The notes beneath the pieces are model-generated. The model saw only the letters and a program-made list of their open reading frames with translations, was not told where the DNA came from and searched no databases. A DNA stretch of 64,000 nt from Lepraria neglecta (lineage: Eukaryota > Ascomycota > Lecanoromycetes > Lecanorales > Stereocaulaceae). A program made the position numbers and the translations under genes. This document shows, piece by piece, positions 43,576 to 54,632 of this stretch. Numbering within the stretch: the stretch's first letter is position 1; the number at the start of each line of letters is the position of its first letter. The stretch covers positions 744,001 through 808,000 of the forward strand of contig CM065649.1 of the NCBI GenBank assembly GCA_033220425.1, written 5' to 3'.

Positions 43576-45541
43576 TCATCCCTCGCCTTCCAATTCGTAC
43601 TGGCTACCATCACCTCCATCAACTTCATCCATGTCGTCGTCATCGTCGTTTATACCAGTAGCATGCATAAGGCCAGGTAAGTGCTGATCGGTATCCATGT
43701 CGTCACCTTCGCGGTCATCATACATCGTTCCTTCAGTATCATAGGCTATCTCTGGGCCTATTTCGTTCAAATAAGCACGGAGTTTGTTGACGCCATCGCC
43801 CGAGAACACGCAGAAAACGTGACGCTGGTGTTCAGTGAATTCTGGCCCATAATTAGCATACAAGACGAAATTTAGATGGTGAACGACTTCACCTGGTGGT
43901 GCTTCTCTGCAATAATTGATGAGATCTTCTCGAAGATAGAACGCCTGAACGCCTGTCAAGCTGAGGTGTGTCAACTTTGGACATTGGTTCAGCAATGCAT
44001 GGATCCCCTGTGCAGACGCGTCAGCGGTGGCTTGATTCACTTTCGTTGCTCCATCTTACCTGAAGTGTCAGATTGACGCAGTAGCTCAAGTGAACCCTCT
44101 CGAGAAGGCTTGCAACCATGGGTTTCTGCCTCTGCTCTGCATTCGCCTTGGCCAACGCAAGAATACTCCTGTCCGTGATCGACTGGCACTTGACGAGCCC
44201 AATTCTTCGAAGCTTCGGTAGCGTAGCCAATTGCTTGACACTGGCGTCCGTGAGGCGCTGGCAGCACGCCAAATCGATGTACCTGATCCTATTGCACATC
44301 TTCACAAGCTGCACAACCGCTCCGTCTGTGATCTGAGCACAGTGCCCCAGATGTATGTAGTGCAGATTCTTTCCCAGCTTTGTGATTGCTAGAACGGATC
44401 GATCGGTGATCTCTTTGCACTTTGCAAGAACTAGGTTTCGAAGTCGAGGCGAGCTCTCAATAATCTTCTCCACAGCCTCGTCGTGAAGCTGATGACAGGC
44501 TGTAAGATCCAAGATGCGAAGACTGTCGAATGCCAGATTCTTAGGCAGGTCAAGGAAAGCAGAATCTGTCAGAAGGCCGCAATGTCCAACACGCAGTTCT
44601 CGGAGCTGCCTTCCTCGTGAGATCAAATTGGTAATCGAAATGTTTGTGACTTGTCTGCAGTTGTGGAGGTCGATCTCGAGCATGTACGGACAATGGTGAG
44701 CAACGGCCATAATGGAGTCGTCCGTTACCAGCGAGCAGTTGTTGAGTTTAAGCTAGCAACCAGTCAGCCTGTGCCATTGCTATATATTGGTAAAACTTAC
44801 CCTTTTTAAGAAATGGCAACTCTCAGCGACTGCTACCAAGGAGTCGTCCGTCACCTTAGAACAGTCCGTAATGTTCAGCCCTTGCAAGCGCCCACAGTTC
44901 TCCGAGACAGCCTTCAGTGTGTGATCCGTGACCGCATCCAATCCAGTGATGTCCAGCGCTAGAAGGCTCTTGCTTCCATATATAAGGGAACACACCCCTC
45001 CATCTGCCAATTTGATGCACCCGGTCAATGTCAACCTCTCGATCCTCTTGCACAACTGAAATGGCTTCACCGTGCCGTCGTTGATCTGTTCGTTCAGGTT
45101 CGAGAGGTTCAGCCTCTTCACAAGAGCGTTGTATGAATAGTAGCCATCCGCTGTCTGGATCGACTTTGTGACACTTTGTAGATTTTGCCAGGTATTGCAC
45201 AGCGGTCGATGCCATAGTAGATCCACACTGTTTCTTGACCATGTCTTCGAGACCAGCATACAGCTTCTTAAATCCGCACTTGAGCTCAGCTTCGTAAAGA
45301 CGCCTATCAGAAGCTCGGGAGGAAGGCGGCTGATAGGGGAGATCCTGTGTTCACGTTCTTGGGCTGGCGACATTGTTATATCTCGTAACGAGGACACGCC
45401 TATCGAAGATTCTGAATCATTGCGCTGGGCTGTGAAGAAGTCGGTATCGTCATCGTAAGCAGCACGCTCCGGCGAGCTGGAGGATGACGAAGCCGACGTT
45501 GACGTGCTGATTTCCAGCATATCTCGTGATGCTCGTACCAT
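43576..45541 (-). CDS. GRR1: GRR1, F-box/LRR subunit of SCF ubiquitin ligase
   Basis: Grr1 is the substrate receptor of an SCF ubiquitin ligase that links nutrient sensing to degradation of cyclins and transcription regulators. Exons 45541-44801, 44752-44060 and 44007-43576 join in phase 0 each time, giving 621 residues. The F-box is at about residues 70-112 (ISRLPPELLIGVFTKLSSSA, LVSKTWSRNSVDLLWHR). Leucine-rich repeats of the Cys-containing type follow, about thirteen copies with repeated LxLxxCxxITDxxV patterns, for example LDLTACHQLHDEAVEKI, LVLAKCKEITDRSVLAI, IHLGHCAQITDGAVVQL and IDLACCQRLTDASVKQL. The tail is acidic (NDDDDDMDEVDGGD). Length, domain order and repeat type match fungal Grr1. 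Confidence 0.95.
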
Positions 45542-46345
45542 CTTTGCGCCTTCTTAGGATTGCAATATGTGTAACTTGTAGAGGGGCGTTCGAAGGGATA
45601 AGATTTGTGTTTTGTCGGATGTCGGAGTCCGTGCAGAGATTAAGTTGCAGCAAGTTCGGGAGAACCGCAGTTCTTCTGACTTTTGGATGGGGCCAAAGCC
45701 AATACCGTTATGAAGGGATCGAGTGAGATAGGTGGAGTCTGTTTTCGAATGCTGGGCAGGGGAACCGTTCAGCAACAAGCGGGGAGAGCCTTTGGTAGAT
45801 GCAAGGTGCGATGAGACAAGATCGGCATATTTTGAGATCCAACGTGTGAGTGAGTGTATACTCTTTTTGGGATTCCTTCCAGATCGTATGACTTGATGGG
45901 AGGCGAAGACAGACGATTTGTCAGGGTAGAGCAACAAGGACCGCACTGGATTGTAAGCGCCTTGTTTGGGGGGGCCCAAGCAAACTTGACTGTGTTAACT
46001 TCGGAGTTCGGATGATATGGTCACTGTGAAATTGTCATGTTTGAGAGGATGATGAGATCTCAGCCAGTCGTATTAGTGAGGCCAGTGAGCCATTGAGCAA
46101 GGAGTGAGGGATGGATGGTTGCTGTCTCAGCCTCAGGCGTTCGGTGGATTGAGGCGCTAATCGCCTTGTTAGAATTAGGTTACGACGGAAAGATATCGCG
46201 TCACGTGCTTCTTTGGAAAGAACCCTCTTGTTTGCAACCGTATACAACGCACCAATCTGTCGCTGGATTGGGCGATACTGCTTTTCCGAAGAGCTTGTCA
46301 TCGCACCTGGCTATTGCCCACAGCAAATCTCCTATAACGACCGCC
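45542..46345. other. divergent intergenic region, GRR1/SAR1
   Basis: About 800 bp between divergent starts hold the GRR1 leader and the promoters of both genes. A 141-codon minus-strand ORF (45554-45979) lies in the expected GRR1 leader and has no recognisable content. Confidence 0.5.
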
Positions 46346-47050
46346 ATGTTCATAGTAAATTGGTGTAAGCAGCCACAATAGTCCTTCCACGCCCCAACAT
46401 CATAGGCTTCACTCCTCTCACAGAAGCTGATACTGCGGGTAACTTCCAGTCTGGGATGTCCTCGCCTCCCTCGGCCTCCTAAACAAACACGCCAAACTTC
46501 TCTTCCTCGGTCTCGACAACGCCGGCAAAACCACTCTCCTTCACATGTTAAAGAACGACCGAGTGGCAATCCTCCAACCAACCCTACACCCCACAAGCGA
46601 AGAACTCGCAATAGGCAACTGCCGCTTCACAACCTTCGACCTCGGGGGCCATCAACAAGCACGGCGGCTCTGGAAGGATTATTTCCCCGAAGTGTCAGGC
46701 ATAGTGTTCCTAGTGGATGCAAAAGACCATGAGCGGTTTGCGGAGTCGAAGGCTGAGCTCAATGCGCTGCTTACTATGGAGGAATTAAGTAAGGTGCCGT
46801 TTTGCGTGCTGGGTAATAAGATTGATCATCCGGATGCTGTTAGCGAGGAAGATTTGCGACATCAGTTAAGCCTGTGGCAGACTACAGGAAAGGGGAAGGT
46901 TCCATTGGAGGGGGTTAGGCCGATTGAGGTATTTATGTGCAGTGTTGTTATGAGACAAGGTAAGTGAAGGGGCATGGAGAATGTCGTGAATACAGCTGAC
47001 TCTCGACAGGGTATTATGAAGCTTTCCGTTGGTTGTCGAACTATGTTTGA
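46346..47050 (+). CDS. SAR1: SAR1, COPII small GTPase
   Basis: Sar1 is the small GTPase that starts COPII coat assembly at the endoplasmic reticulum. Exons 46346-46364, 46450-46959 and 47010-47050 join in phase, giving 189 residues, the usual length. The first exon is 19 nt (MFIVNW plus one base) and splicing restores the amphipathic N-terminus [23 protein letters not shown]-binding motifs are clear: GLDNAGKTT (P-loop), [12 protein letters not shown] (switch II), NKIDHPDA (base recognition) and the C-terminal [20 protein letters not shown]. The short last exon gives SNYV. No lipid-modification signal is expected or seen, since Sar1 uses its N-terminal helix for membrane insertion. Confidence 0.97.
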
Positions 47051-47578
47051 AGAATGTCGCCTTGGTACAGCAGCGCACGGTCGACCCGATGAAGAGAATA
47101 GATAGCGTGATGACAATGTGATACTCTAGAGAGCCCAGCGGTCTATAGAGAAGAACTAGGATTCAACGGCCTGAGAGAGTATTGGGTTCCAAAGTATATA
47201 CCGAGAGAGAGCAGCAATATGCCAGTCCTGTGGCTCTGGAGTAGTTTCAACCGGACACCAAAAAGGGCTTTAGACCAAAGATAATGGTTATCAAGTTGCG
47301 AAACAAGAGTTTAAAAACGCCGACGGCCTGCTTCACAGAATTGCAAGTTGTCTTATTTCCTGGCTCTTTACCGCTGCAATTGCGACTCGTTGAAACAGCC
47401 TGCATGCTACGATGCTCTTTTGAAGCTGCTTGCCCTTAATGCTAAGCTGATATTCCCAAATCCTCACCACTAATGATCACACGACAGCTACCCTTTCCGG
47501 CTTCAACCATACAAATCTCTTCTCTGTTTCCCTTAACCAACTTGCGCTCTAAAACAATGAAAATGTTTTCAGACCAAC
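47051..47578. other. convergent intergenic region
   Basis: About 530 bp lie between the SAR1 stop and the stop of the small secreted protein gene. Nothing recognisable is present. Confidence 0.5.
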
Positions 47579-48028
47579 TCAGTGATTCCAAATCCGGAAA
47601 CACGTCGCCAAAACATCATCCAAGCTTGTACACCCCTGGCTCGCATTGCCCAAACACCCTTCACTAAAAAGCGCACAAGCTTAATCAGTACTAAGAGAGA
47701 CACCCTAACCATCCTACAATCCAGCTGCTACAACGCTCTGCATAGCCAATGGAGGGCCGCTGAAGTCAAGCTGTTCGCCAGCTATAAGAGCTCGGTTGAG
47801 CGAGAAGGAGTTGATGTACCACATGGGGCCATTCTGTATTCTGTAATCTGGCGTTCCTTGGTAGCTGCGTGCGCCCTGACAATTTGTACCCTGGTATAGC
47901 TCGAGGATGATTGAGGCGACAGTGCTTGGATCTGGTGCTCTGGCATGGAGGAATATATCTGTGGAGGATGCTGTTGGGAGGGAGTAGGCGGTTGCGAGGA
48001 ATAGTGCGGTCGTAATAAGCTGCCTCAT
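47579..48028 (-). CDS. small secreted cysteine-containing protein
   Basis: Exons 48028-47718 and 47663-47579 join in phase (2 to 1) across a 54-nt intron with GTAGGA donor, a CTGAT branch-like site and TTTTTAG acceptor, giving 131 residues. Without splicing the frame ends at once after AAGL. The N-terminus MRQLITTALFLATAYSLPTA is a clear signal peptide. The mature part has four Cys, one in GTNCQGARS and three in the second exon (EGCLGNASQGC, LATCFRIW), enough for two disulfides, plus an N-glycosylation site (NASQ). There is no known domain. Size, secretion signal and Cys content fit the loose class of fungal small secreted proteins, some of which act at the host or competitor interface; no function can be claimed. 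Confidence 0.7.
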
Positions 48029-48946
48029 CGCTGTAACTGATTCTTCAATATATGAGTAGGTTCAAGTTGTTGAGCCCGATAGAATGCACCATATACGTTT
48101 TGTTAGATTTGCGTAAAAGGTGAGAAAGGTGGAAGCCAATTTTAGACGTTGTGCTTCAATGGCCAAAAGCATTGATCATCTTCTTCTATATAGACTGTTC
48201 TCTATGCACGTCCTTTGACTTGTCAAGTAGACCCCTAATCTTGCAAGAACAAAGAAATTGCATATCCAATTGAACGCGGTAATGAAGGAAAGATCTGACC
48301 TTGATGTTGCACGCCTGAAAAGATTCAGAGCCAGCATTTGCACCGGTAGTATGCTTCGCGAGAGTACAAAAGATGTCAGATTCAGCATCGTAGCAGCCTA
48401 AAAGGGACTGTTGTCAGGATTCATATGTCAGAAAAAATGGCTAAACACTGGTTTAAAAAAGCGTCAGACATACTAATGACAGCTCCAAATCCCATTGGAG
48501 TGACGCCAAAGGATTTGCGTGATATGATCAAAAAGGCTTCCCCTGGGGGACTAACCCGAGCCAACTTGCAGATATTGGGCTTCAACCCTCACCGAATTCG
48601 CAAATTTATAGCGCTGAAGCTAGGCTCCGTCTCCTAAGGAAAGCGCTTTTCTGGCTGGATGGCGAATTGCGTGTTCTGATGTGTTGTCAATAAGTACTCC
48701 TGATAGACTAGTATGACCACTCAAGTCCACAAGTGAGAAATAAAGCTTTGCGTGAAGATGGAGGCAAAGCAGCTTCAAGAATGTGTAGAAGCCGAATGTG
48801 CTTGCAATGCTGCATGATATGATGCTACCAAGTAACGAGTGAGACGGGTCTTTTGTTCAAGCAAGCGCAAATTAACAGGATAAAACCCCCATGCTTTTAT
48901 ATAGCGCTTTCCGCCAACGCAGTACCAACACGCCTGAACACCCTAA
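48029..48946. other. intergenic region, 0.9 kb
   Basis: This stretch contains the promoter of the small secreted protein, one doubtful small ORF described separately, and the 3' end of the vacuolar protease gene. No RNA gene or repeat is seen. Confidence 0.45.
48425..48637 (+). CDS. doubtful small basic ORF
   Basis: A 70-codon ORF starts with ATG and encodes a Lys-rich peptide with two helix-prone segments (PIGVTPKDLRDMIKKAS and GGLTRANLQILGFNPHRIRK). The composition looks more protein-like than neighbouring chance ORFs, and the sequence faintly suggests a helix-turn-helix-type fold. There is no recognised family, no splice partner is apparent, and it may be noise. Confidence 0.25.
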   Translation: MSEKMAKHWFKKASDILMTAPNPIGVTPKDLRDMIKKASPGGLTRANLQILGFNPHRIRKFIALKLGSVS

Positions 48947-51862
48947 TCACACGAGAAACCCTTTACTACCCTCAACCAGCCCATTCTGGTTGTTAACGAC
49001 AGCCACCCAGCTCGGCGCGAACCTCATTGCCTCCTCCAATGCAGGAATAGTACCACTATCATTGGCATCACTCCACAAACACACCGCCCTTCCATCAAGC
49101 CCGTTTCCTTCATCATCACCACCGGCTTCCCATCTTACAGTGACGTTCCACCCCCATTCCCAAGTCCGGCTCCACAGTCTCAGCTCTTTGCTTCCATACT
49201 CGGATGCTTTCTGAAAGCGTCTATCCCGTCCTTCATCCGCTGCGCCCTCAACGGAGAAATCCACAATAGGGCGATTGAAGACTAGCTTGCAAGCTCTCGT
49301 GCTCTTACCGGAGACATAGAAATGCGCTTCTGTTTTCCCACCAGGGTCGCGGGTAGCATACAGAGTCAGCCAATCAACGAAGCCAAACTCGGGCGGAATA
49401 TCTGGATATATACTCGGTACAACACGTGGTGGGAGACCGTTCCAGGTACAATCTGTGAGGTCTCTTCGAAGGCTTGACGGGGAACAGAGAGGCGTTTGAC
49501 CTGCTGCGCTAGGAAGAGAAGATACTACTTCATGGAGGAACGAGATTCCCGTGAGGCTGACGTCGTTAATGCCGGTATCTAGGTCCACCCTTTGCAGAAA
49601 GTAAAGCTTGAGTTTATTGCTCTCCGAGAATGGAAAAGCGGTGAGATTATAGATCGTAGTCCCTGCAAGTATGAGGAGCAGGAACATGGGTATGTGGTAG
49701 GTATACCGATGTAGAAACGGCCCCAAAGGAGCGAACATGACGACCGCGAGGATAGCCATGAGTAGGTAGATGTATAGAGGATCATTACCATCAGCAAGCG
49801 TTTGGTATGTGGCAGTTGTGAAGAGGAGAGCTGCTTGGCCGAAGAGGATGAGCGGGAAGGGCGCGAGCAGAAGAAATTCAAGAAGCCACAGAGTGGAAGG
49901 AAGGGAGTGGGACCACGGCTGTTCGGAGCCGTATATGAGACGATTAGTCTTAGATTCGGGGACGATGTCATCAGTTGGACCTGGGCGATGGGGTGAGGTG
50001 TAGCGCTTGAAGGTAGTTCTTCGGCCTTCTCCCAACAAAGAGGTGGATTCTGTGGGATCTTCTTCATCTTCGCCTACGTTGTCCGGGCTCTCTCCTGGTG
50101 GTTGCTCCTCTTCAGCGGGAGCCATCAGCCTGGCACTTGATATGCTTTCGGGTCTTGACCTTGCAATTGGATTATCCTTAGGAGCTTCAATCTCATCCGC
50201 GTATGTAGATTTGCGGGGCAGCCCGAACAATTCGAAGAAAGATATCGAGGTCGCTAAGAAAATGCAAGCGAAGTAGAACATAATCAGGTAACTGCCCGCT
50301 ATTTTGGGGTTCCGTTCCAGTACTGTGGCCACAACAAGTGCGAGCCAACAGGCTATGAACATCCAAATCATGGCGTAAGTCCGGTGAAACGCCGTTGGTC
50401 TAACGAAATCTGCTGCTGTGGAGCCAATCCATGCGACGACCACCAAAGCAGATATCATCATGCTCCAGACTGAATACGGACTGCTGGAGATGATGTAGGG
50501 GTTGACGGTTGTTGTGACAAAAGCAAGGCCGATGACCGCAGCTGTAGCAAGGACAAAGGTAATCGGCCACCTGAAAAGTCCACGCCAACCTTGAATTGCA
50601 ACAGAGTCATCGCCTTCCGCATGATGGTGGTGCTTAGAGGAGCTGAACAGGTAAAGCTTGTCGACCTTGTAGAGAACGACTCCTGTGACGATCAGAGTTA
50701 AAGGGCCGACGACCAGTAATGTGACGGACAGCGCAAAGAGGGTATTGAGCCTGAAGACTGCAAACGCGCTTCCAAATAGATCGAACCAGACACCATCAGA
50801 TCCTTTCCCACTGGGTACCTTGCCTTTCTCGGCATCTTTTCCATCAAAGGTTGAGCTCATGTCAGACGTAAGCCCTTGCATGGTGGAGAGTGCAGCAGAT
50901 AGCATGTGATGTAGTGATGCTCTACTCGTGTGCCTTGTGTCATCTTGGGTAGTGTGGTATCGGGCCCTTGGCTCCATAAAGGCCACATCGAGTCCTCGCA
51001 TGCCCATGACTTCTGTGAAGACGCTGTAGTCCGTTCCACTTCTGATTAATCCCCTCTTGAAAGCGTCCGCGCTGACAACTGTACCAAATGGATACTTGCT
51101 ATTTTGATAGGACCTAGTGACTTCGGTGTCTGTGCTCCTAAAAAGCGTTGCTCTGCCACCTGCTCCAGCCCCTTCGAGGTTAAGAAATGTGTGAGGAAAC
51201 CTTGACATTGGATGCTTTGCGAAGGCCCAAGCTCCATTCAGCCAGTCTTCCTCTCCGTTGTTGAGCAGAGCAACGACGCCTCTCTTGGGTTGCCGTCCGC
51301 TCGAGGAAAAGTACTTGATCAATTGGAGGACGGTGACCACGCCTACACCATCATCTGTAGCCCCAAATCCCACAGGAACGCTATCATAATGAGCATTTAC
51401 CAGAACACCTCCTTTGCCCTGAGGGTTCTTGCCCTTCAGATACCACTCTTCTGGGTCATCTTCCGAGCCACGAATGTAGACAATGATATTAGTCCCTTCG
51501 AAGTATACGCTTATACCTGGGCCTCCACCCCTCCCGGCCTCGGAAAATGAGACATTGGATACCATATCAGAGAAGACAACAACGGGATTATCCCCGCATA
51601 AAGCGTCAATCCTTCGGAGAAGCCAGTCTCGAATGACATCATTTCGATGACTGTTGTAGGGGTGGAAGCCATTGCTCAGGGTCTGCAAGTCCAACCAGGC
51701 TTCTGCTAAATCCACATTGGTGCCGGCAATCTGCCCTGGTGCTTCAGGAACAACGTGGTGAACTACCAGTAGAGGGATAATCAAGGCGAGGTAGACAACG
51801 GATGTTATGACCGTGACAGGGGTCTCTGAAAACGCAAATGGATTACGGAAGGGGGTCTTCAT
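48947..51862 (-). CDS. PFF1: vacuolar membrane protease, M28 family (Pff1)
   Basis: Pff1 is a multi-spanning vacuolar membrane protein with an M28 zinc-peptidase domain. A single exon from the ATG at 51862 encodes 971 residues (MKTPFRNPFAFSETPVTV); the open frame extends 17 codons further but without an ATG. The first membrane helix is at about residues 16-35. The peptidase domain follows with the expected dizinc ligands: His158 in NAHYDSVPVG, Asp170 in GATDDGVG, the Glu204/Glu205 pair in NNGEEDW, Glu230 in NLEGAGAGG and His303 in RYHTTQDDTRH. About eight further membrane helices lie between residues 370 and 770, split by an acidic cytoplasmic loop (PDNVGEDEEDPTESTSLLGE), and a lumenal C-terminal domain ends the protein. 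Length and layout match the fungal family. Confidence 0.95.
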   Translation of the reverse strand: MKTPFRNPFAFSETPVTVITSVVYLALIIPLLVVHHVVPEAPGQIAGTNVDLAEAWLDLQTLSNGFHPYNSHRNDVIRDWLLRRIDALCGDNPVVVFSDMVSNVSFSEAGRGGGPGISVYFEGTNIIVYIRGSEDDPEEWYLKGKNPQGKGGVLVNAHYDSVPVGFGATDDGVGVVTVLQLIKYFSSSGRQPKRGVVALLNNGEEDWLNGAWAFAKHPMSRFPHTFLNLEGAGAGGRATLFRSTDTEVTRSYQNSKYPFGTVVSADAFKRGLIRSGTDYSVFTEVMGMRGLDVAFMEPRARYHTTQDDTRHTSRASLHHMLSAALSTMQGLTSDMSSTFDGKDAEKGKVPSGKGSDGVWFDLFGSAFAVFRLNTLFALSVTLLVVGPLTLIVTGVVLYKVDKLYLFSSSKHHHHAEGDDSVAIQGWRGLFRWPITFVLATAAVIGLAFVTTTVNPYIISSSPYSVWSMMISALVVVAWIGSTAADFVRPTAFHRTYAMIWMFIACWLALVVATVLERNPKIAGSYLIMFYFACIFLATSISFFELFGLPRKSTYADEIEAPKDNPIARSRPESISSARLMAPAEEEQPPGESPDNVGEDEEDPTESTSLLGEGRRTTFKRYTSPHRPGPTDDIVPESKTNRLIYGSEQPWSHSLPSTLWLLEFLLLAPFPLILFGQAALLFTTATYQTLADGNDPLYIYLLMAILAVVMFAPLGPFLHRYTYHIPMFLLLILAGTTIYNLTAFPFSESNKLKLYFLQRVDLDTGINDVSLTGISFLHEVVSSLPSAAGQTPLCSPSSLRRDLTDCTWNGLPPRVVPSIYPDIPPEFGFVDWLTLYATRDPGGKTEAHFYVSGKSTRACKLVFNRPIVDFSVEGAADEGRDRRFQKASEYGSKELRLWSRTWEWGWNVTVRWEAGGDDEGNGLDGRAVCLWSDANDSGTIPALEEAMRFAPSWVAVVNNQNGLVEGSKGFLV

Positions 51863-52220
51863 TGTGAAAAGTGGCTCCGAATGGGACGGAACCCGGGCGA
51901 AGTGCTCAACCAATGGGAATGTTCATACTCGGAAGGAGCTGCGAAGGCGCTGTGAAGGAGGGGTGCTACTAGCGGTTTTCGCTGAAATTGTATGCTGATC
52001 TCAAGACTACAGTCAAAAATCAAGGGGAAGTATCCCGAATAACGGCAGATTCTGTAGAAAGCGAGCGAGTGTATTGAAGTGAAGATGGGGAAAGTAGGAT
52101 GCTGAAGCGCCTGAGGTCTGATATCGTACCCTGGTCAACCACGCTTTTGCGGGGAATCCCTGCCCACCCAAAGAACTCCTTCCAAGGTTCTTTCCCCCTT
52201 CAACATCTTCAACCTCGAGG
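51863..52220. other. short divergent promoter region
   Basis: A 358-bp region separates the divergent protease and methyltransferase-like genes, so both promoters must lie here. No further feature is visible. Confidence 0.5.
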
Positions 52221-52742
52221 ATGCAGCCCCCGCAGTTATCCAATACAGCCGTCCACTACCCAGATTGCTGCTCTTCGCTCTCCATACCGTTGATCTCAAA
52301 GCTGGCATCACTACTTCCACCAGATCCAGCGCTAACATTGTCTATCGGCAGCGGGACTGGACTACTGGAAGCCTTGCTCCTTCAACATCAATCTACGACT
52401 AATCTAGGGGCAGTGGAAGTTACGATGGATGTGAACAAGTACATGCCGGAGGATTTAATGCAGGCAGTGAATGGTACTTGGAATCTTTGCCAACTAGCAA
52501 AAGACGCAACTGCTTGGATGTTTGTATATCCAAGAGACGTCGGCCTTATCAAGAAGTACGCCCAGGCTTTTGGTCAAGGCAGCGCTAGTGCCATCATATG
52601 GATTGGTCCTGTGGCAGATCTCCAAGAAGTTGAAGGCTCTTGCCTAGGGCCCCTTTGGAAGCAGGAGGTTTTGAAGGACTGTGGACTCAGTGAATATGAG
52701 GCTATGGTTCTTTGGAGCCAGATTGACCTCGGCATCAGCTGA
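52221..52742 (+). CDS. small protein with methyltransferase-like motif I
   Basis: A single exon encodes 173 residues. The N-terminal half contains LTLSIGSGTGLLEALLLQH, matching the SAM-binding motif I (hhxhGxGxG) of Rossmann methyltransferases. A plausible acidic strand 2 end and the segment LGAVEVTMDVNKYMPEDLM follow. The second half (AIIWIGPVADLQEVEGSC) looks like a core strand. At 173 residues it is short for a complete methyltransferase, so it may be a reduced or non-catalytic member. No intron is needed. It starts only 358 bp from the divergent vacuolar protease gene. Confidence 0.72.
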   Translation: MQPPQLSNTAVHYPDCCSSLSIPLISKLASLLPPDPALTLSIGSGTGLLEALLLQHQSTTNLGAVEVTMDVNKYMPEDLMQAVNGTWNLCQLAKDATAWMFVYPRDVGLIKKYAQAFGQGSASAIIWIGPVADLQEVEGSCLGPLWKQEVLKDCGLSEYEAMVLWSQIDLGIS

Positions 52743-53265
52743 ATGCATGAAGCCCATATGAACAACTTGCAAGGAACGACATTATGCTCGTAAAGTCTGA
52801 TAATAAAACTGCTCTATCAGATTGTAGCGCGCCCAGCTCGAACACAAGTCTCAGGCTAGGTGTCAGAATACGCTAAATTATAGCAAGTTCTGATAACTTG
52901 GCAAACAGGGCATATGAGTTTTAGATGTTTATACAAAAGTTATAGGGTTTATTTGCCTCTGCAATTTTGCACGCAAATATATTTTGATCAGACTCTTCGC
53001 TGGATCGCTATTGTAAGATCTATGCAATGCCAAGACTGCCACTTATTCTGACACCTAGCCTGGTCTTGGCATCATCAGAGGCTAGTCGGTCGTTATCGGC
53101 CCGCGATACCCCTTTCGGGTTTAGCTCGTTTAGACGAAGCGCACAATCCTCAAATGCTCCCACTTCAACTAACTCTTGCCCATCAACTTGACCACGACAA
53201 CAAGGGCACCGTAAGCCCACCATACTTACCCGGTTACAACAGCTTCATCGAGCAAGCATCCCAGG
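52743..53265. other. intergenic region upstream of the ribosomal protein gene
   Basis: About 520 bp include the 3' end of the preceding gene and the promoter and leader of the uL13 gene. No other gene is visible. Confidence 0.5.
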
Positions 53266-54220
53266 ATGTCGACCTTCGAGTCTGTCGTACGTGCAAGCTC
53301 CCCCACCAAGATCAATATACACATCCTACCAAACCGCGTGTTCAAAGAGCTATACTGATGTTTCTCCTTCCAGGTCGTCATTGATGGCAAGGGACATCTC
53401 CTGGGCCGCTTGGCCAGCACCGTGGCCAAGCAGCTGCTCAACGGTCAGAAGATCGTGGTAGTGCGATGTGAAGCTCTTAATATCTCTGGCGAATTCTTCC
53501 GAGCGAAACGTACGTCTACATCTGTCCGCTGTTGTGTGGCGTGAATTGGCAGCCATCCCAGGTTGCACCGAGCTATCGCATTGAAGAGAGGCTAATTTAG
53601 TTGTCGACGAACAGTAAAGTACCTGGCATACCTCCGCAAGATGACCCGTTATAACCCTACCCGTGGAGGTAAGTCACTCCTGATTCTAGTAGCTTTGGCT
53701 GTGCCCAATTCTCGTCTCCATGTCACATTATGATGAGCTCTGCTGACCCCTCTACCTCTAGGCCCCTTCCACTTCCGCGCCCCCTCTCGTATTTTCTACA
53801 AGACCGTCCGCGGCATGATCCCTCACAAGACCGCCCGCGGTGCCGCAGCAATGGAGCGTCTAAAGGTTTTTGAGGGTGTCCCACCACCATACGACAAGAA
53901 GAAGCGCATGGTCGTACCACAAGCGTTGAGAGTACTACGTCTGAAGCCGGGGAGGAAATACTGCACCGTTGGCAGATTGAGCCACGAAGTTGGCTGGAAA
54001 TACAAGGACGTGGTTGAGAGGTATGGCATTACATGGGAGAGTGCGAGGACCTAATGGACTTGGCTAACATGCTACGTACAGGTTGGAAGAGCGAAGAAAA
54101 GTCAAAGGGGCTGCATACTACGAGCGAAAGAAGGCAGCGAGGAGACACCTGACAGAGGCGCAGAAGAACGCAAAGGTGGATGACAAGACCAAGAAGCAGC
54201 TTGCTGAGTACGGCTACTAG
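53266..54220 (+). CDS. RPL16: 60S ribosomal protein uL13 (L16/L13a)
   Basis: uL13 is a structural protein of the large ribosomal subunit. Five exons fit by phase: 53266-53286, 53374-53509, 53615-53668, 53762-54020 and 54082-54220, giving about 202 residues. The 21-nt first exon encodes MSTFESV and joins to [20 protein letters not shown]. Other hallmarks are [85 protein letters not shown] and the C-terminal tail ending LAEYGY. Many small introns near the 5' end are usual for ribosomal protein genes. I looked for box C/D snoRNAs in the introns and found none with proper spacing. Confidence 0.97.
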
Positions 54221-54632
54221 CTGGACAATGGCCATTCGATCTCGGGTCTACGGACACTTGAGAGATCGTACCAATGGCATGGGTATATAGGTCTGGTCGT
54301 GGATCTTGATCGGAGGTAATGAGCAGGAGCTATCGATCTCTGGGAAGCTCAACGGTTGTTTATTAGCTACAGCTCTTCAGACACCTCTGTGTGATCAATT
54401 CGAAATACTTAAAGCCTGCGTCAAATTCTAGAAGAGTGTCATAGCTGCGGGATAGTCGGCGGCGGAGCGGGGACTTTCCTGGTGCTACCCCACACGCAAA
54501 TATGCTTTTGCCCTGTATGTAAGATACTTTTGCGATCTCGAGATCCTTGTAGCTCTTCGGGTTCTTAATACTCTCGAACTATTATGAAACAACGACGACC
54601 TTTGACGTAAAGCTTTCACGACTGTCAACAAC
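54221..54632. other. intergenic region
   Basis: About 410 bp contain the uL13 3' end and the promoter of the acyl-CoA synthetase-like gene. Nothing else is recognisable. Confidence 0.5.

Noticed and set aside
45554-45979. 141-codon minus-strand ORF upstream of GRR1
   Set aside because: Lies in the expected GRR1 leader and has no domain or conserved pattern.
40245-48028. Functional cluster of glycosidase, GRR1, SAR1 and the small secreted protein
   Set aside because: The genes belong to unrelated pathways, lie on both strands and show no shared motif; adjacency alone is not evidence.
53669-53761. Box C-like TGATGA and box D-like CTGA in a uL13 intron, suggesting an intronic snoRNA
   Set aside because: The two boxes are only a few bases apart and no terminal stem is present, so the spacing does not fit a C/D snoRNA.
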